A stretch of DNA of 64,000 nt from NCBI RefSeq assembly GCF_000565075.1, contig NZ_JDFG01000040.1, forward strand, positions 18,320-82,319, read 5' to 3'. Each line of letters starts with the position of its first letter. Position 1 is the first letter of the stretch. The notes below the pieces were generated by a model. It saw only the letters and a list, made by a program, of their open reading frames with translations. It did not search any database and was not told the DNA's origin. This document shows positions 37,160 through 46,399 of the stretch, piece by piece. The DNA is from Atopobium sp. BS2 (GTDB lineage Bacteria; Actinomycetota; Coriobacteriia; Coriobacteriales; Atopobiaceae). The translations under genes and the position numbers were made by a program.

Positions 37160-38128
37160 ATGTCCTATACTGCCTTGGTAAAAAATGAGCTGGTCAGCGT
37201 GCCAGAAATTCAGACGGACTGTGAATTAGCCCAGCTTTCTGCGCTTATTCGTGTTTCTGGAACATTATCGATGCACGGTCCTGGCAAATTTGCCGTTCGT
37301 ATTGTTACTGAGACTGGCACGGTTGCTCGTACGGTTATTAGTTCTTCTCGCCGTCTGTTTGATCTGGGTACTTCCGTTGAGTACCGCCGCTCTATCATGC
37401 ATAAAAAACGCAACTATTTGCTTGAGATTTCTAACCAGGATTCGCTTGCAGAAGCACTTTCCGCTCTTGGCATTTATATACCGGGAGAAGGCCTGGTAAG
37501 TGGCATTCCTAAAAGCGTTATCCGCACCAAGCAGGCGCAGCGAGCTTTTTTGCGCGGAGCGTTTATGGCGGGCGGATTTTTGGCCGATCCCTTAAAAGAT
37601 TTTCACTTAGAGATTGCTGTCTCGGGAGAAAGATTTGCCACTGAGCTGGTAAAACTTATGGGATCCATTGGGGTCAAGGCGCGTCTTAATCATCGTAACC
37701 GTCATACCAATGCGCTCATGCGTACCAGAGAAATTTATGCCGTCTACCTTAAGAGCTCTGATGACATCATCAAGTTTTTGCGAGAGATTGGTGCGCCTAC
37801 TATGGCGCGCGCTATTGCGTTTACGCGTGTGCAAAAGCATTATCGCAACAACGTCAACCGAGTTGTCAACGCAGAGATGGCAAATCAAACACGCTCTTCA
37901 AATGCAGCGGCAGACCAGTTGATGCTTATAGAAAAGGCCGAGAAACTCGTTGGACTCAGAGCTCTACCGCCAGCGGTCAGAGATTTTTGTCTTGCACGAA
38001 AAGATAACCCTGAGCTGTCATTATCAGCGTTGGGGGAGTCGTTTGTACCACCCGTATCCAAGTCCGCCATGTATCACCGACTGCTTCGTTTAGAAAAAAT
38101 CGTTCAGGATTTAGAAAAAGATGCATAA
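37160..38128 (+). CDS. whiA: DNA-binding protein WhiA
   Basis: The 322-residue protein has the N-terminal degenerate homing-endonuclease-like fold (AFLRGAFMAGGFLADPLKDFH near residue 130) and a C-terminal helix-turn-helix (LSLSALGESFVPPVSKSAMYHRL). WhiA controls sporulation septation in Streptomyces and cell division or metabolism in other Gram-positives. This organism type does not sporulate, so a division or growth role is likely. It lies 13 bp after rapZ and is followed by the glycolytic genes. Confidence 0.93.
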   Translation: MSYTALVKNELVSVPEIQTDCELAQLSALIRVSGTLSMHGPGKFAVRIVTETGTVARTVISSSRRLFDLGTSVEYRRSIMHKKRNYLLEISNQDSLAEALSALGIYIPGEGLVSGIPKSVIRTKQAQRAFLRGAFMAGGFLADPLKDFHLEIAVSGERFATELVKLMGSIGVKARLNHRNRHTNALMRTREIYAVYLKSSDDIIKFLREIGAPTMARAIAFTRVQKHYRNNVNRVVNAEMANQTRSSNAAADQLMLIEKAEKLVGLRALPPAVRDFCLARKDNPELSLSALGESFVPPVSKSAMYHRLLRLEKIVQDLEKDA

Positions 38129-38220
38129 GTTATCGGCGAGTGCGGTAAAATACTCGGTGTACGGTTTAAATGTTAATGAATCCGGAGAATGGCTCTGGGT
38201 CACCGAAAGGAGCATTACGT

Positions 38221-39246
38221 ATGGCAGTAAAGGTTGCTATTAACGGTTTTGGCCGCATTGGTCGCCTTGCATTTAGGCAGATGTTTGGTCACGAGGGTTC
38301 CGAGATTGTTGCAATCAACGACCTTACTTCTCCAGAGATGCTTGCATATCTTCTGAAGTATGACTCTACTCAGGGCAACTATTCCCGCGATCACAAGGTA
38401 GAGGCAACTGACCACTCCATCATCGTTGACGGTCACGAGATTGTTATTTACAAGGAGGCAGACGCTAACAACCTGCCTTGGGGCGATCTCAACGTTGACG
38501 TTGTTCTTGAGTGCACCGGTTTCTACACTTCTAAGGACAAGGCACAGGCTCACATCAACGCTGGTGCTAAGAAGGTTGTCATTTCTGCTCCTGCAGGCAA
38601 TGACCTCCCAACCGTTGTCTTTAACGTTAACCATGAGACCCTCACTGCAGATGACAACATCATCTCCGCAGCTTCCTGCACCACCAACTGCCTTGCTCCT
38701 ATGGCAAAGGGTCTTAACGACTTCGCAACTATCAAGTCCGGTATCATGACCACCATTCACGCATACACTGGTGACCAGATGATCCTCGACGGCCCACAGC
38801 GCAAGGGTAACTTCCGTCGTTCCCGTGCTGGTGCAGAGAACATCGTTCCTAACTCCACCGGTGCTGCAAAGGCTATTGGTCTTGTTCTTCCTGAGCTCAA
38901 CGGCAAGCTCATTGGTGCTGCTCAGCGCGTTCCTACGCCAACTGGCTCCCTCACCAACCTCTATGCTGTTGTTGACAAGAAGGTCACCGTTGACGAGGTC
39001 AACGCTGCAATGAAGGCATATGCAGAGACTATCCCAGAGACCTTTGGTTACAACGAGGATGACATTGTTTCCCGCGACATCGTCGGCGAGACCCACGGCT
39101 CCATCTTCGACGCAACTCAGACCATGTGCTCTGACCTTGGCGACGGCACCACTCTTGTTCAGGTCACCTCTTGGTACGACAACGAGAACTCCTACACTTC
39201 TCAGATGGTCCGCACCATTAAGTACTTCGAGAAGTTCGTTGCTTAA
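38221..39246 (+). CDS. gapA: Glyceraldehyde-3-phosphate dehydrogenase, type I
   Basis: The 341-residue glycolytic enzyme has the NAD motif INGFGRIGR at 7-15, catalytic Cys153 in ASCTTNC and His180 in TTIHAYTGD. Asn33-Asp34 in AINDLT is consistent with NAD preference. The ATG at 38221 follows AAAGGAG; the frame is open further upstream but lacks a ribosome site. Codon use is strongly biased, as expected for an abundant protein, and this creates long spurious antisense frames. Confidence 0.97.
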   Translation: MAVKVAINGFGRIGRLAFRQMFGHEGSEIVAINDLTSPEMLAYLLKYDSTQGNYSRDHKVEATDHSIIVDGHEIVIYKEADANNLPWGDLNVDVVLECTGFYTSKDKAQAHINAGAKKVVISAPAGNDLPTVVFNVNHETLTADDNIISAASCTTNCLAPMAKGLNDFATIKSGIMTTIHAYTGDQMILDGPQRKGNFRRSRAGAENIVPNSTGAAKAIGLVLPELNGKLIGAAQRVPTPTGSLTNLYAVVDKKVTVDEVNAAMKAYAETIPETFGYNEDDIVSRDIVGETHGSIFDATQTMCSDLGDGTTLVQVTSWYDNENSYTSQMVRTIKYFEKFVA

Positions 39247-39269
39247 GTTCTAGTTACATAGACGCCTTA

Positions 39270-39308
39270 GGCGCGGTCGCAGCATCTGCCGCGATCGCGC
39301 CTTCTTTT
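39270..39308 (+). terminator. Hairpin with T-run between gapA and pgk
   Basis: GGCGCGGTCGC / GCGATCGCGCC with a short loop and one mismatch, followed by TTCTTTTG. It probably reduces transcription into pgk-tpiA relative to gapA. Confidence 0.75.
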
Positions 39309-39334
39309 GTTGGAAACGTATTTAAAGGAGTGAC

Positions 39335-40525
39335 ATGGCTTTTACAAAGAAGACTGTCCGCGATGCAGATGTTGACGGTAAGCGCGTTCTTATGCGCGTT
39401 GACTTCAACGTGCCTCTAAAGGACGGCGTTGTTACTGACGACACCCGCGTTCGCGCTGCACTTCCAACCATCCAGTATCTTCTCGACCACAACGCAAAGG
39501 TCATCCTGATGAGCCACCTTGGTCGTCCAGATGGCACCGGCTTCCAGCCAGAGCTTTCCCTGCGTCCAGCTGCAGAGAAGCTTGCTGAGCTTCTTGGCCA
39601 CGAGGTTAAGTTTGTTGAGGACACCTATGGCGAGAAGGCCCGTGAGGCTGTAGACGCACTCAAGGACGGCGAGGTTCTTGTTCTCGAGAACGTCCGTTTT
39701 GACAAGCGTGAGAAGAAGAATGACCCAGAGATTGCAAAGACCCTTGCATCTTATGGTGACATCTTTGTTCTTGATGCCTTTGGTACCGCTCACCGTGCAC
39801 AGGGTTCTGTTGTGGGACCAGCAGCTTACCTTCCTGCATATGCTGGCTTCCTGCTTGAGAAAGAGGTTGACACTCTTACCTCTATCTTCTCTAACCCAGA
39901 GCGCCCACTTGTAGCTATCGTTGGTGGCTCCAAGGTTTCTTCTAAGATTGGTGTTCTTGATCACCTTATCGACTCCGCTGATACCCTCATCATTGGTGGC
40001 GGTATGGCATACACCTTCTTCCTGGCTAAGGGTTATACCGTTGGTACTTCTCTTCAGGAGCCAGACTGGATTGAGCGCGCAGGCGAGATGCTCAAGAAGG
40101 CTGAGGAGAAGGGCGTTAAGATTCTGCTTCCTGTTGACAACGTTGTTACCGATCACTTTGGTGAGGACGCTGTTGGTGAGGTAGTTCCTTCCGATCAGAT
40201 TCCTGCAGACCGCATGGGTATGGACATTGGTCCTAAGACTGTTGAGCTTTACTCTGAGGCTATCAAGGGTGCAAAGACCGTCTTCTGGAATGGTCCTATG
40301 GGCGTCTTTGAGTTTGACCAGTTTGCAAAGGGCACCGAGGCTGTTGCTCGTGCTGTTGCAGATGCTGATTGCACCTCCATCATTGGCGGCGGCGATTCCG
40401 TTGCAGCAGTTAACAAGTTCCACCTTGCTGATAAGATGAGCTGGATTTCCACTGGCGGCGGCGCTTCCATGGAGCTCGTTGAGGGTAAGGCACTTCCAGG
40501 AGTGGAGGCGCTTCTCGATGCGTAA
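39335..40525 (+). CDS. pgk: Phosphoglycerate kinase
   Basis: The 396-residue monomeric kinase makes ATP and 3-phosphoglycerate. Visible features are RVDFNVPL (about 22-29), the substrate loop SHLGRPDG (about 60-67), the ATP-lobe GGSKVSSKI (about 196-204), and WNGPMGVFE and GGGDSVAAVNK near the C-terminus. Length is normal. The ATG follows AAGGAG. The 3' end overlaps tpiA by 8 bp, so the two are translationally coupled. Confidence 0.97.
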   Translation: MAFTKKTVRDADVDGKRVLMRVDFNVPLKDGVVTDDTRVRAALPTIQYLLDHNAKVILMSHLGRPDGTGFQPELSLRPAAEKLAELLGHEVKFVEDTYGEKAREAVDALKDGEVLVLENVRFDKREKKNDPEIAKTLASYGDIFVLDAFGTAHRAQGSVVGPAAYLPAYAGFLLEKEVDTLTSIFSNPERPLVAIVGGSKVSSKIGVLDHLIDSADTLIIGGGMAYTFFLAKGYTVGTSLQEPDWIERAGEMLKKAEEKGVKILLPVDNVVTDHFGEDAVGEVVPSDQIPADRMGMDIGPKTVELYSEAIKGAKTVFWNGPMGVFEFDQFAKGTEAVARAVADADCTSIIGGGDSVAAVNKFHLADKMSWISTGGGASMELVEGKALPGVEALLDA

Positions 40526-41285
40526 TCGTATGATCGCAGGTAACTGGAAGATGAATGAGACTTTCGCTGAGGGCGTTGAGCTTGCTCAGGGAATTGTCGA
40601 TCAGCTTGCTTCCGGTACCGGAAACGTTGATGTTGTTATTGCTCCACCTCTTGTAGACCTTAAGGGCGTCTCTGAGGTTCTTACCCAGGCCAACTCTTCT
40701 GTTGCTCTCTCTGCACAGAATGTGTACTGGGAGGAGTCTGGTGCATTTACTGGTGAGACCTCTCCAGCAATGCTGACTTCTGTTGGTGCAACTTACTGCA
40801 TCATTGGTCACTCCGAGCGCCGTGGCTACTTTGGAGAGACCGACGAGGACATTAACCGCAAGGCAAAGGCATTGATGGCTCATGACATCGTTCCTATTTC
40901 TTGCTGCGGTGAGTCACTTGAGGTCCGCAACGCTGGTACTCACGTTCAGTTTGTTGTTGACCAGATTAAGGAAGATACCAAGGGTCTTGAGATTACTGAT
41001 CCTTCCAAGTACGTTATTGCTTACGAGCCAATCTGGGCAATTGGTACTGGTATGACTGCAACTGCTGATGACGCTCAGGAAGTTTGCGGTGCAATCCGTA
41101 AGACCCTGGTAGAGATCTTTGGCGCAGAAATTGCAGACGGTATCCGTATTCTTTACGGTGGTTCTGCTAAGCCAGAGAACGTTGGTGGCTTCCTCGAGAA
41201 AGAGGACGTCGACGGTGCACTTGTTGGTGGCGCATCTCTCAAGGCCGATTCCTTCGTTGCAATGGTTAAGAGCGCAATGAACTAA
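40518..41285 (+). CDS. tpiA: Triose-phosphate isomerase
   Basis: The 255-residue TIM barrel has Lys11 in AGNWKMN, the electrophile His98 in IGHSERR, catalytic base Glu170 in YEPIWAIGTG and the phosphate loop YGGSAKPEN. The start at 40518 (MRNRMIAGNWK) sits inside the end of pgk; a GGAGG lies about 9 nt upstream. It is third in the glycolytic set. Confidence 0.97.
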   Translation: MRNRMIAGNWKMNETFAEGVELAQGIVDQLASGTGNVDVVIAPPLVDLKGVSEVLTQANSSVALSAQNVYWEESGAFTGETSPAMLTSVGATYCIIGHSERRGYFGETDEDINRKAKALMAHDIVPISCCGESLEVRNAGTHVQFVVDQIKEDTKGLEITDPSKYVIAYEPIWAIGTGMTATADDAQEVCGAIRKTLVEIFGAEIADGIRILYGGSAKPENVGGFLEKEDVDGALVGGASLKADSFVAMVKSAMN

Positions 41286-41358
41286 ACTCTGACAAAGTTC
41301 CTTACCACCGGTGAGGCGCTTGGCTCATTTGTTAAGTTCTTGTTTGTTTTGCAACTTG

Positions 41359-41405
41359 GCACACGTCATTCCCAAAGGGGAGTGGCGTGTGCTATTCTTT
41401 TCTCT
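41359..41405 (+). terminator. Intrinsic terminator after tpiA
   Basis: Long stem GCACACGTCATTCCC / GGGGAGTGGCGTGTGC with G-U pairs and a three-base loop, followed by TATTCTTTTCTCTT. It separates glycolytic genes from secG. Confidence 0.85.
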
Positions 41406-41459
41406 TGTACGTGAAAATAACTAGGGCTGGATTTTCTCGCCAGCAAGAGGGGGAACCTC

Positions 41460-41711
41460 GTGGGCGTTCTGAATACAATTCTTTTAGTGCTGTTTGTACT
41501 TTCTGGCATTTTGACGGTGCTGCTTGTTTTAGCACACTCCGGAAAGGGCACCGGCGTTTCTGACATGATTGCTGCATCTATGTATAACGCAAGCGCTGGT
41601 TCAGGCATTATGGAGAAGAACCTTGATCGCCTTACCGTCATCACTACAACCATCTTTATGGTTTGCGCTATTGTGATGGCTTTGACGTTCCCTGTTGGTG
41701 CTATTGGCTAA
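41460..41711 (+). CDS. secG: Preprotein translocase subunit SecG
   Basis: The 83-residue protein has two transmembrane helices (about 4-24 and 60-80) joined by a loop with the family pattern HSGKGTGVSD. It stabilises SecYE during export. The GTG start follows GAGGGGGA. Position after tpiA is the usual actinobacterial one. A copy of TTTCTCGCC (41433-41441) lies between the terminator and the start. Confidence 0.93.
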   Translation: MGVLNTILLVLFVLSGILTVLLVLAHSGKGTGVSDMIAASMYNASAGSGIMEKNLDRLTVITTTIFMVCAIVMALTFPVGAIG

Positions 41712-41737
41712 GCAGTCGCTTGCATATTTGAATCATC

Positions 41738-41770
41738 TGCCGAGAAACCCGAGTTTCTCGGCATTTTTTA
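41738..41770 (+). terminator. Intrinsic terminator after secG
   Basis: GCCGAGAAAC, CCGA, GTTTCTCGGC followed by ATTTTTTA. The perfect 10-bp stem is a one-base variant of the abundant GGCGAGAAA word. Confidence 0.93.
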
Positions 41771-41978
41771 TTCGTAGCCTGCGGAGCATGTGAAAATTTG
41801 CTGTTAGGAATACCAGCAAAAAAAGCTGTGTGCGGCAGATAGAAGTTGTCTGTTACTTCTTAACAGAATTTTCAATAACGTTTCTCATATGTAAACAAAT
41901 TTGATTGTGACCTGCACGCTGGACTTTAACAGTCATTATATGTGGATACGTTTTACTGGGATTGGTATGCATAATCTT

Positions 41979-42116
41979 GCTTATCTAAGAGATATTTTTT
42001 GGGTTAAGCAGCTTATCCATGGTAAAATTGCACTTTGCTGTGTATTCACGGCATGTTTGTTGTAGGAATGCTAGGTTGCCATACCGAGAAAACCTCGCTT
42101 ATCGGGTGGATAAGCG
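41979..42116 (+). promoter_or_regulatory. Leader of second peptide transporter with four GCTTATC sites
   Basis: The 425-bp gap 41712-42136 holds no gene. GCTTATC occurs at 41979, 42011 and 42097 and as GATAAGC at 42109; the last two form a perfect hairpin CGCTTATC-gggtg-GATAAGCG just before the ribosome site. A possible -10 (GCATAATC) lies near 41969. The clustered word looks like a regulator site. Confidence 0.45.
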
Positions 42117-42136
42117 CAAGGCGGTGAGGAGAGTCA

Positions 42137-43129
42137 ATGGCACGGTTTGTTTGGTACGTTACAAAGAGGATTTTGAGCTACATTGTGATGATTTTTGTTG
42201 CAACTTCGCTCACATTCTTCCTCGCATCATCATTTATGAACCCACGCTCCAACTTTGAGCAGCGTACTCCACGTCCTCCACAGGAGTCTATTGAGGAAAA
42301 CCTGTATAGGACTAATCTGAATGATAAGACTCCAGTTATTGAACGTTATCAGGTTTGGGTTACCAATCTATTTACCAAGTTTGATCTTGGTATGACTCCA
42401 ACAGGCGATAACGTTAACCGTGAGATGAGCTCTAAGTTTATGGCTTCTATTGAGCTTATGACTCCAGCAACTATTTTGTCAGTTGTTATTGGTGTTAGCC
42501 TGGGCGTTTATACCGCCCAACGTCAGTATCAGTGGCAGGACCGCTTCTTAAGTGGTGTTGCTTCGGTTTTGCTGGTTATTCCAACCGTTGTTATGGCAAT
42601 CTTGATTGTTTTTGCAGCAATCGAGATTAACGCACGTGCCGGTTCTCGTATTTTCTACGTTACCGACCTTTCTAGTGGAGATACCGGAAACTTTTTCACT
42701 TGGCTCATTGACTTCCTCCAGCACATTATTCTTCCAACCATTGTTCTTACTATCGTAAGCTCCGTTGGTTACCACCTCTCTCAGCGTACGTACCTGCTTG
42801 ACGAGATGCACGCAGACTATGTCCGTACTGCTCGCGCAAAGGGACTTACTCGTAAGAAGGCAATTCGTAAGCACGCTCTTCGCGTTTCTTTGATTCCAAC
42901 CGCTGTTTCAGTTGCTTTCTCTCTTGCAGGTATCTTCACAGGTGCTGTTATGACCGAGAAGGTCTTTGCAATTCACGGTCTTGGTGAGTACTTCATTAAC
43001 TGTATTAACAACAACAATATTCACGGTGCAGTTGCAGTTGCAGCATTCTCTGGCGCAATGACTCTTGTTGGCGCTCTTCTGGCTGACCTCTTTGCTGCTG
43101 CTCTTGATCCACGAATTAAGATGAGCTAA
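42137..43129 (+). CDS. Oligopeptide ABC transporter permease, OppB type
   Basis: The 330-residue inner-membrane permease begins with WYVTKRILSYIVMIFVATSL, the usual OppB first helix. It has an extracytoplasmic insertion at about 40-95, then five more helices, and the EAA loop DYVRTARAKGLTRKKAIRKH near residue 232. The ATG follows GAGGAGAG. First gene of oppB-C-DF-A; the gene order and separate leader distinguish it from the sialate-type importer. Confidence 0.88.
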   Translation: MARFVWYVTKRILSYIVMIFVATSLTFFLASSFMNPRSNFEQRTPRPPQESIEENLYRTNLNDKTPVIERYQVWVTNLFTKFDLGMTPTGDNVNREMSSKFMASIELMTPATILSVVIGVSLGVYTAQRQYQWQDRFLSGVASVLLVIPTVVMAILIVFAAIEINARAGSRIFYVTDLSSGDTGNFFTWLIDFLQHIILPTIVLTIVSSVGYHLSQRTYLLDEMHADYVRTARAKGLTRKKAIRKHALRVSLIPTAVSVAFSLAGIFTGAVMTEKVFAIHGLGEYFINCINNNNIHGAVAVAAFSGAMTLVGALLADLFAAALDPRIKMS

Positions 43130-43139
43130 GGAGGCGGAC

Positions 43140-44207
43140 ATGTCTAAAGAAGAGCTTCAGAATAAAGACGAGAAAAACGTCTCCATTGATGCAGGTCTTA
43201 CTAACGCTGAGCGTGAGCTTCAGGCAGATGCTAAGTCTGACAATAAAGAAGTTAAAAGAATTAGTTATGCTGGCCTGATTGCAAGGCGTTTCTTCCGCCA
43301 GCGTTCTGCAGTAATCGGTTTGATTATTCTTGGAATTATGGTTCTCATTGCAGTTTTTGGACCATATGCCACTCCGTTTAATTACACAGATGCTGACTTT
43401 ACTGCAATTAACATGGCTCCTAATGCAAAGCATTGGTTTGGTACTGATGGTGCTGGTATTGATTTGTATGCCTGTGTTGTCCACGGTCTTGGCCGTTCGT
43501 TGACCATTGGTATCAGCTATGCAATCTTGACCACTATCATTTCTGCAATTATTGGTACTGCCATTGCTTATGTTCGCGGCATTCCAGAGAAGATTGGTAT
43601 GTGGCTTCTTGATATGCTCATGGTCATCCCTAGCTTCTTGCTGGTTGCTATGATTGTTCGTGCAGCAGGCGGTGAGTCTGGTTGGCTCATGCTTATCTTT
43701 GGTCTAACTGCTTTTGGTTGGATTGGTCGCGCGCGTACTATCCGTACCATGGCTCTGTCTTTGCGTGAGAGAGATTACGTCAAGGCCGCTAAGTACATGG
43801 GCGTTCCACCATTTACCATCATTGTTCGTCACCTTATTCCAAACCTTGGTTCAATTCTTATTATTGATTTGGTCTTGGCTGTTATTGGTGGCATTAACTC
43901 TGAGACTGCATTCAGCTTCTTGGGTCTTGGTATCAAGGCACCAGATACCTCTCTTGGTTATCTTCTGAGTGCTGGTTCCTCTGCAATGCTTACTACTCCA
44001 TGGATGATTCTGATTCCATCGGCATTTCTGATTGTTGTTTGTGTTGGCCTGCAGCTCATCGGCGACGGCCTTCGCGATGCCTTTGACCCTTATTCACGCG
44101 CTGCTGGTAGCGTTAAAGATCAGGAAGAGGATTCTTCCAAGGATGACGCTCAGCTCGGTGATCTTGAGGGAAGCATCGTTTCTGAAGAAACTACGGAGCG
44201 TGCATAA
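43140..44207 (+). CDS. Oligopeptide ABC transporter permease, OppC type
   Basis: The 355-residue permease has a 45-residue charged N-terminal tail, the OppC start motif ARRFFRQRSAVIGLIILGIM, and five further helices; the EAA loop is DYVKAAKYMGVPPFTIIVRH near residue 212. A charged C-terminal tail of about 35 residues follows. The stop overlaps the next ATG (TAATG), coupling it to the fused ATPase. Confidence 0.88.
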   Translation: MSKEELQNKDEKNVSIDAGLTNAERELQADAKSDNKEVKRISYAGLIARRFFRQRSAVIGLIILGIMVLIAVFGPYATPFNYTDADFTAINMAPNAKHWFGTDGAGIDLYACVVHGLGRSLTIGISYAILTTIISAIIGTAIAYVRGIPEKIGMWLLDMLMVIPSFLLVAMIVRAAGGESGWLMLIFGLTAFGWIGRARTIRTMALSLRERDYVKAAKYMGVPPFTIIVRHLIPNLGSILIIDLVLAVIGGINSETAFSFLGLGIKAPDTSLGYLLSAGSSAMLTTPWMILIPSAFLIVVCVGLQLIGDGLRDAFDPYSRAAGSVKDQEEDSSKDDAQLGDLEGSIVSEETTERA

Positions 44208-46240
44208 TGGCTGACATTACTAATACTTCTGCAAAGCAGGGAAATGTAGAGATGGATGATGTCCTACGCTATGAGCTGCTTGAGTCAAATGGTCCTAAGG
44301 GTGCACCAACAGGAGATCCAGTTCTTTCTGTTCGTGATCTTAAGGTTTCCTTTAACACTGAGGCTGGTCGTGTAGATGCAGTTCGTGGTGTTAACTTTGA
44401 TCTTTGGGGTGGCCGTACCCTCGGTATCGTAGGTGAGTCCGGTTCTGGTAAATCGGTCACGGCGCTTTCTCTTATCGGTCTTCTTGATGACAACGCTCAC
44501 GTTACCGGCTCCATTAAGCTTGGTGATGAGGAGCTCATTGGTAAGACCGACGAAGAGATGTCAGAGCTTCGTGGCACTAAGATTTCTATGATTTTCCAGG
44601 ATCCACTGTCTGCTTTGACTCCAATGTTCTCTATTGGAGATCAGCTTGCAGAGGCTCTGCTTACCCATAATCCTCACATGAGCAAGGCAGACGTTCGTAA
44701 GCGTTGTATTGAGCTTCTCTCTATTGTTGGTATTACTGATCCAGAGAATCGTCTGGATTCTTTCCCACATGAGTTCTCTGGTGGTATGCGTCAGCGTGTT
44801 GTTATTGCAATTGCTATTGCAAACAACCCTGACATCATCATCGCAGACGAGCCAACCACCGCTCTTGACGTAACTATTCAGGCTCAGATTCTTGACGTCT
44901 TGAAGGTTGCACAGAAAGAGACTGGCGCAGCAGTTGTTCTGATTACTCACGACCTTGGTGTTGTTGCAGGTACCGCTGATGACATTATGGTTATGTATGC
45001 AGGCCGTGGCGTAGAGCGCGCAAGTGTTGATACACTTTTTGCTGAGCCTCGCCATCCTTATACCATGGGTCTTCTGGGCGCTGTTCCAAAACCTCACCTT
45101 CAGGCAGAGCATAGGCTTGTTCCTATTAAGGGTAATCCACCATCACTTGCTGCTATTCCAACTGGCTGTCCTTTTAACCCACGTTGTCCTATGGCTACCG
45201 AGGAATGCTCCAAGAAAGAGCCAGCGCTGCTTCCTGCAAATGCTGCCGAGGGTCACTTGGCATCTTGCCATCACCTTCAGGAAATTTGCGAGAAGAAGCT
45301 CACTTACGCTGAGGTATATCCAGACTTTGAGCCAATCCTTCCAAAGTGGGTTGATGTCCCTCGTAACAAGCGTCCTGTTGTACTTAAGGTTGAGAATCTT
45401 ACCAAGACTTTCCCTGTTCAGGGTAAGGGCTTTATTAGGCGCAGCAAGGGCACTATGACTGCTGTTGACCGTGCAAGCTTTGAGATCCATGAGGGAGAAA
45501 CTCTTGCGCTTGTTGGTGAGTCTGGTTCTGGTAAATCAACAACTCTGATGCAGATTATGGATTTGCTGAAGCCTGAGGATGGTCGTATTACGGTCCTTGG
45601 CAAAGATGTTGCTGAGCTTAAGAACGCTGCACAGCGTAGAGAGCTTCGTAAAGATCTTCAGGTTATCTTCCAGGATCCAATGAGTTCTCTGGACCCACGT
45701 ATGCCTGTCTATGACGTTTTGGCTGAGCCACTTCAGGCACAGGGTTGGAACAAAGAGGATATTAATACTCGTATTGGCGAGCTCATGCGTCTGGTTGGCA
45801 TCAACCCAGACTATGTTGACCGCTTCCCATCTCAGTTCTCTGGTGGTCAGCGTCAGCGTATTGCTATTGCTCGTGCTCTTGCAACAAGTCCAAAGATTCT
45901 TCTCTTGGATGAGCCAATTGCATCTCTGGATGTTTCCATTCAGGCAGGTATTATTAACCTTCTTGAGGACCTTCAGGTTCAGTTGAAGATTTCTTATCTC
46001 TTTGTTGCTCACGATCTTGCTGTTATTCGTCATATTTCTGACACGGTTGCTGTTATGCACCTGGGCAAGATTGTTGAGTACGGTGAGACGGAAGACGTCT
46101 TTACTAACCCACAAGATCCTTACACTAAGGCGCTTCTCTCGGCTATTCCAATCCCTGATCCAAAGATTGAGCGTACTCGTGAGCGCATGATTTATCAGGA
46201 TGGTAAGCTGGTTCCTGCTACTCACATCTCTAACGAGTAA
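44207..46240 (+). CDS. Fused OppD-OppF ATPase with two ABC domains
   Basis: The 677-residue protein carries both ATPases of the importer in one chain. Domain 1 has GESGSGKS near residue 85, SGGMRQR and IIADEP; an OppD-type zone GCPFNPRCP...ECSKKEP, with cysteines that in some OppD proteins bind Fe-S, lies at about 320-345. Domain 2 has GESGSGKST near 438, FSGGQRQR and LLLDEP. Both sites look intact. It is co-translated with OppC. A terminator follows before the binding protein gene. Confidence 0.9.
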   Translation: MADITNTSAKQGNVEMDDVLRYELLESNGPKGAPTGDPVLSVRDLKVSFNTEAGRVDAVRGVNFDLWGGRTLGIVGESGSGKSVTALSLIGLLDDNAHVTGSIKLGDEELIGKTDEEMSELRGTKISMIFQDPLSALTPMFSIGDQLAEALLTHNPHMSKADVRKRCIELLSIVGITDPENRLDSFPHEFSGGMRQRVVIAIAIANNPDIIIADEPTTALDVTIQAQILDVLKVAQKETGAAVVLITHDLGVVAGTADDIMVMYAGRGVERASVDTLFAEPRHPYTMGLLGAVPKPHLQAEHRLVPIKGNPPSLAAIPTGCPFNPRCPMATEECSKKEPALLPANAAEGHLASCHHLQEICEKKLTYAEVYPDFEPILPKWVDVPRNKRPVVLKVENLTKTFPVQGKGFIRRSKGTMTAVDRASFEIHEGETLALVGESGSGKSTTLMQIMDLLKPEDGRITVLGKDVAELKNAAQRRELRKDLQVIFQDPMSSLDPRMPVYDVLAEPLQAQGWNKEDINTRIGELMRLVGINPDYVDRFPSQFSGGQRQRIAIARALATSPKILLLDEPIASLDVSIQAGIINLLEDLQVQLKISYLFVAHDLAVIRHISDTVAVMHLGKIVEYGETEDVFTNPQDPYTKALLSAIPIPDPKIERTRERMIYQDGKLVPATHISNE

Positions 46241-46261
46241 CAAAGATTCAATAAATTTTCT

Positions 46262-46299
46262 GAAAACCCGCACTTAAAACTAGGTGCGGGTTTTCTTTG
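46262..46299 (+). terminator. Intrinsic terminator between oppDF and oppA
   Basis: Perfect 12-bp stem GAAAACCCGCAC / GTGCGGGTTTTC with a 10-nt loop, then TTTG. OppA is therefore likely expressed from its own promoter. Confidence 0.88.
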
Positions 46300-46399
46300 T
46301 TACAAATAATGAACGAGGTTGTTACGGGAATGTTTCTGCTATGGAGTATTTTCAGGCAATTTCGTATAGTTAAGTGAATATCTGTAGGCCTTTAACGAA

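Noticed and set aside
38215..39096. 293-codon antisense frame opposite gapA
   Set aside because: Shadow frame caused by gapA codon bias; product is Val/Asn/Cys-rich without motifs.
39416..40423. 335-codon antisense frame opposite pgk
   Set aside because: Same codon-bias effect; pgk is certain on the plus strand.
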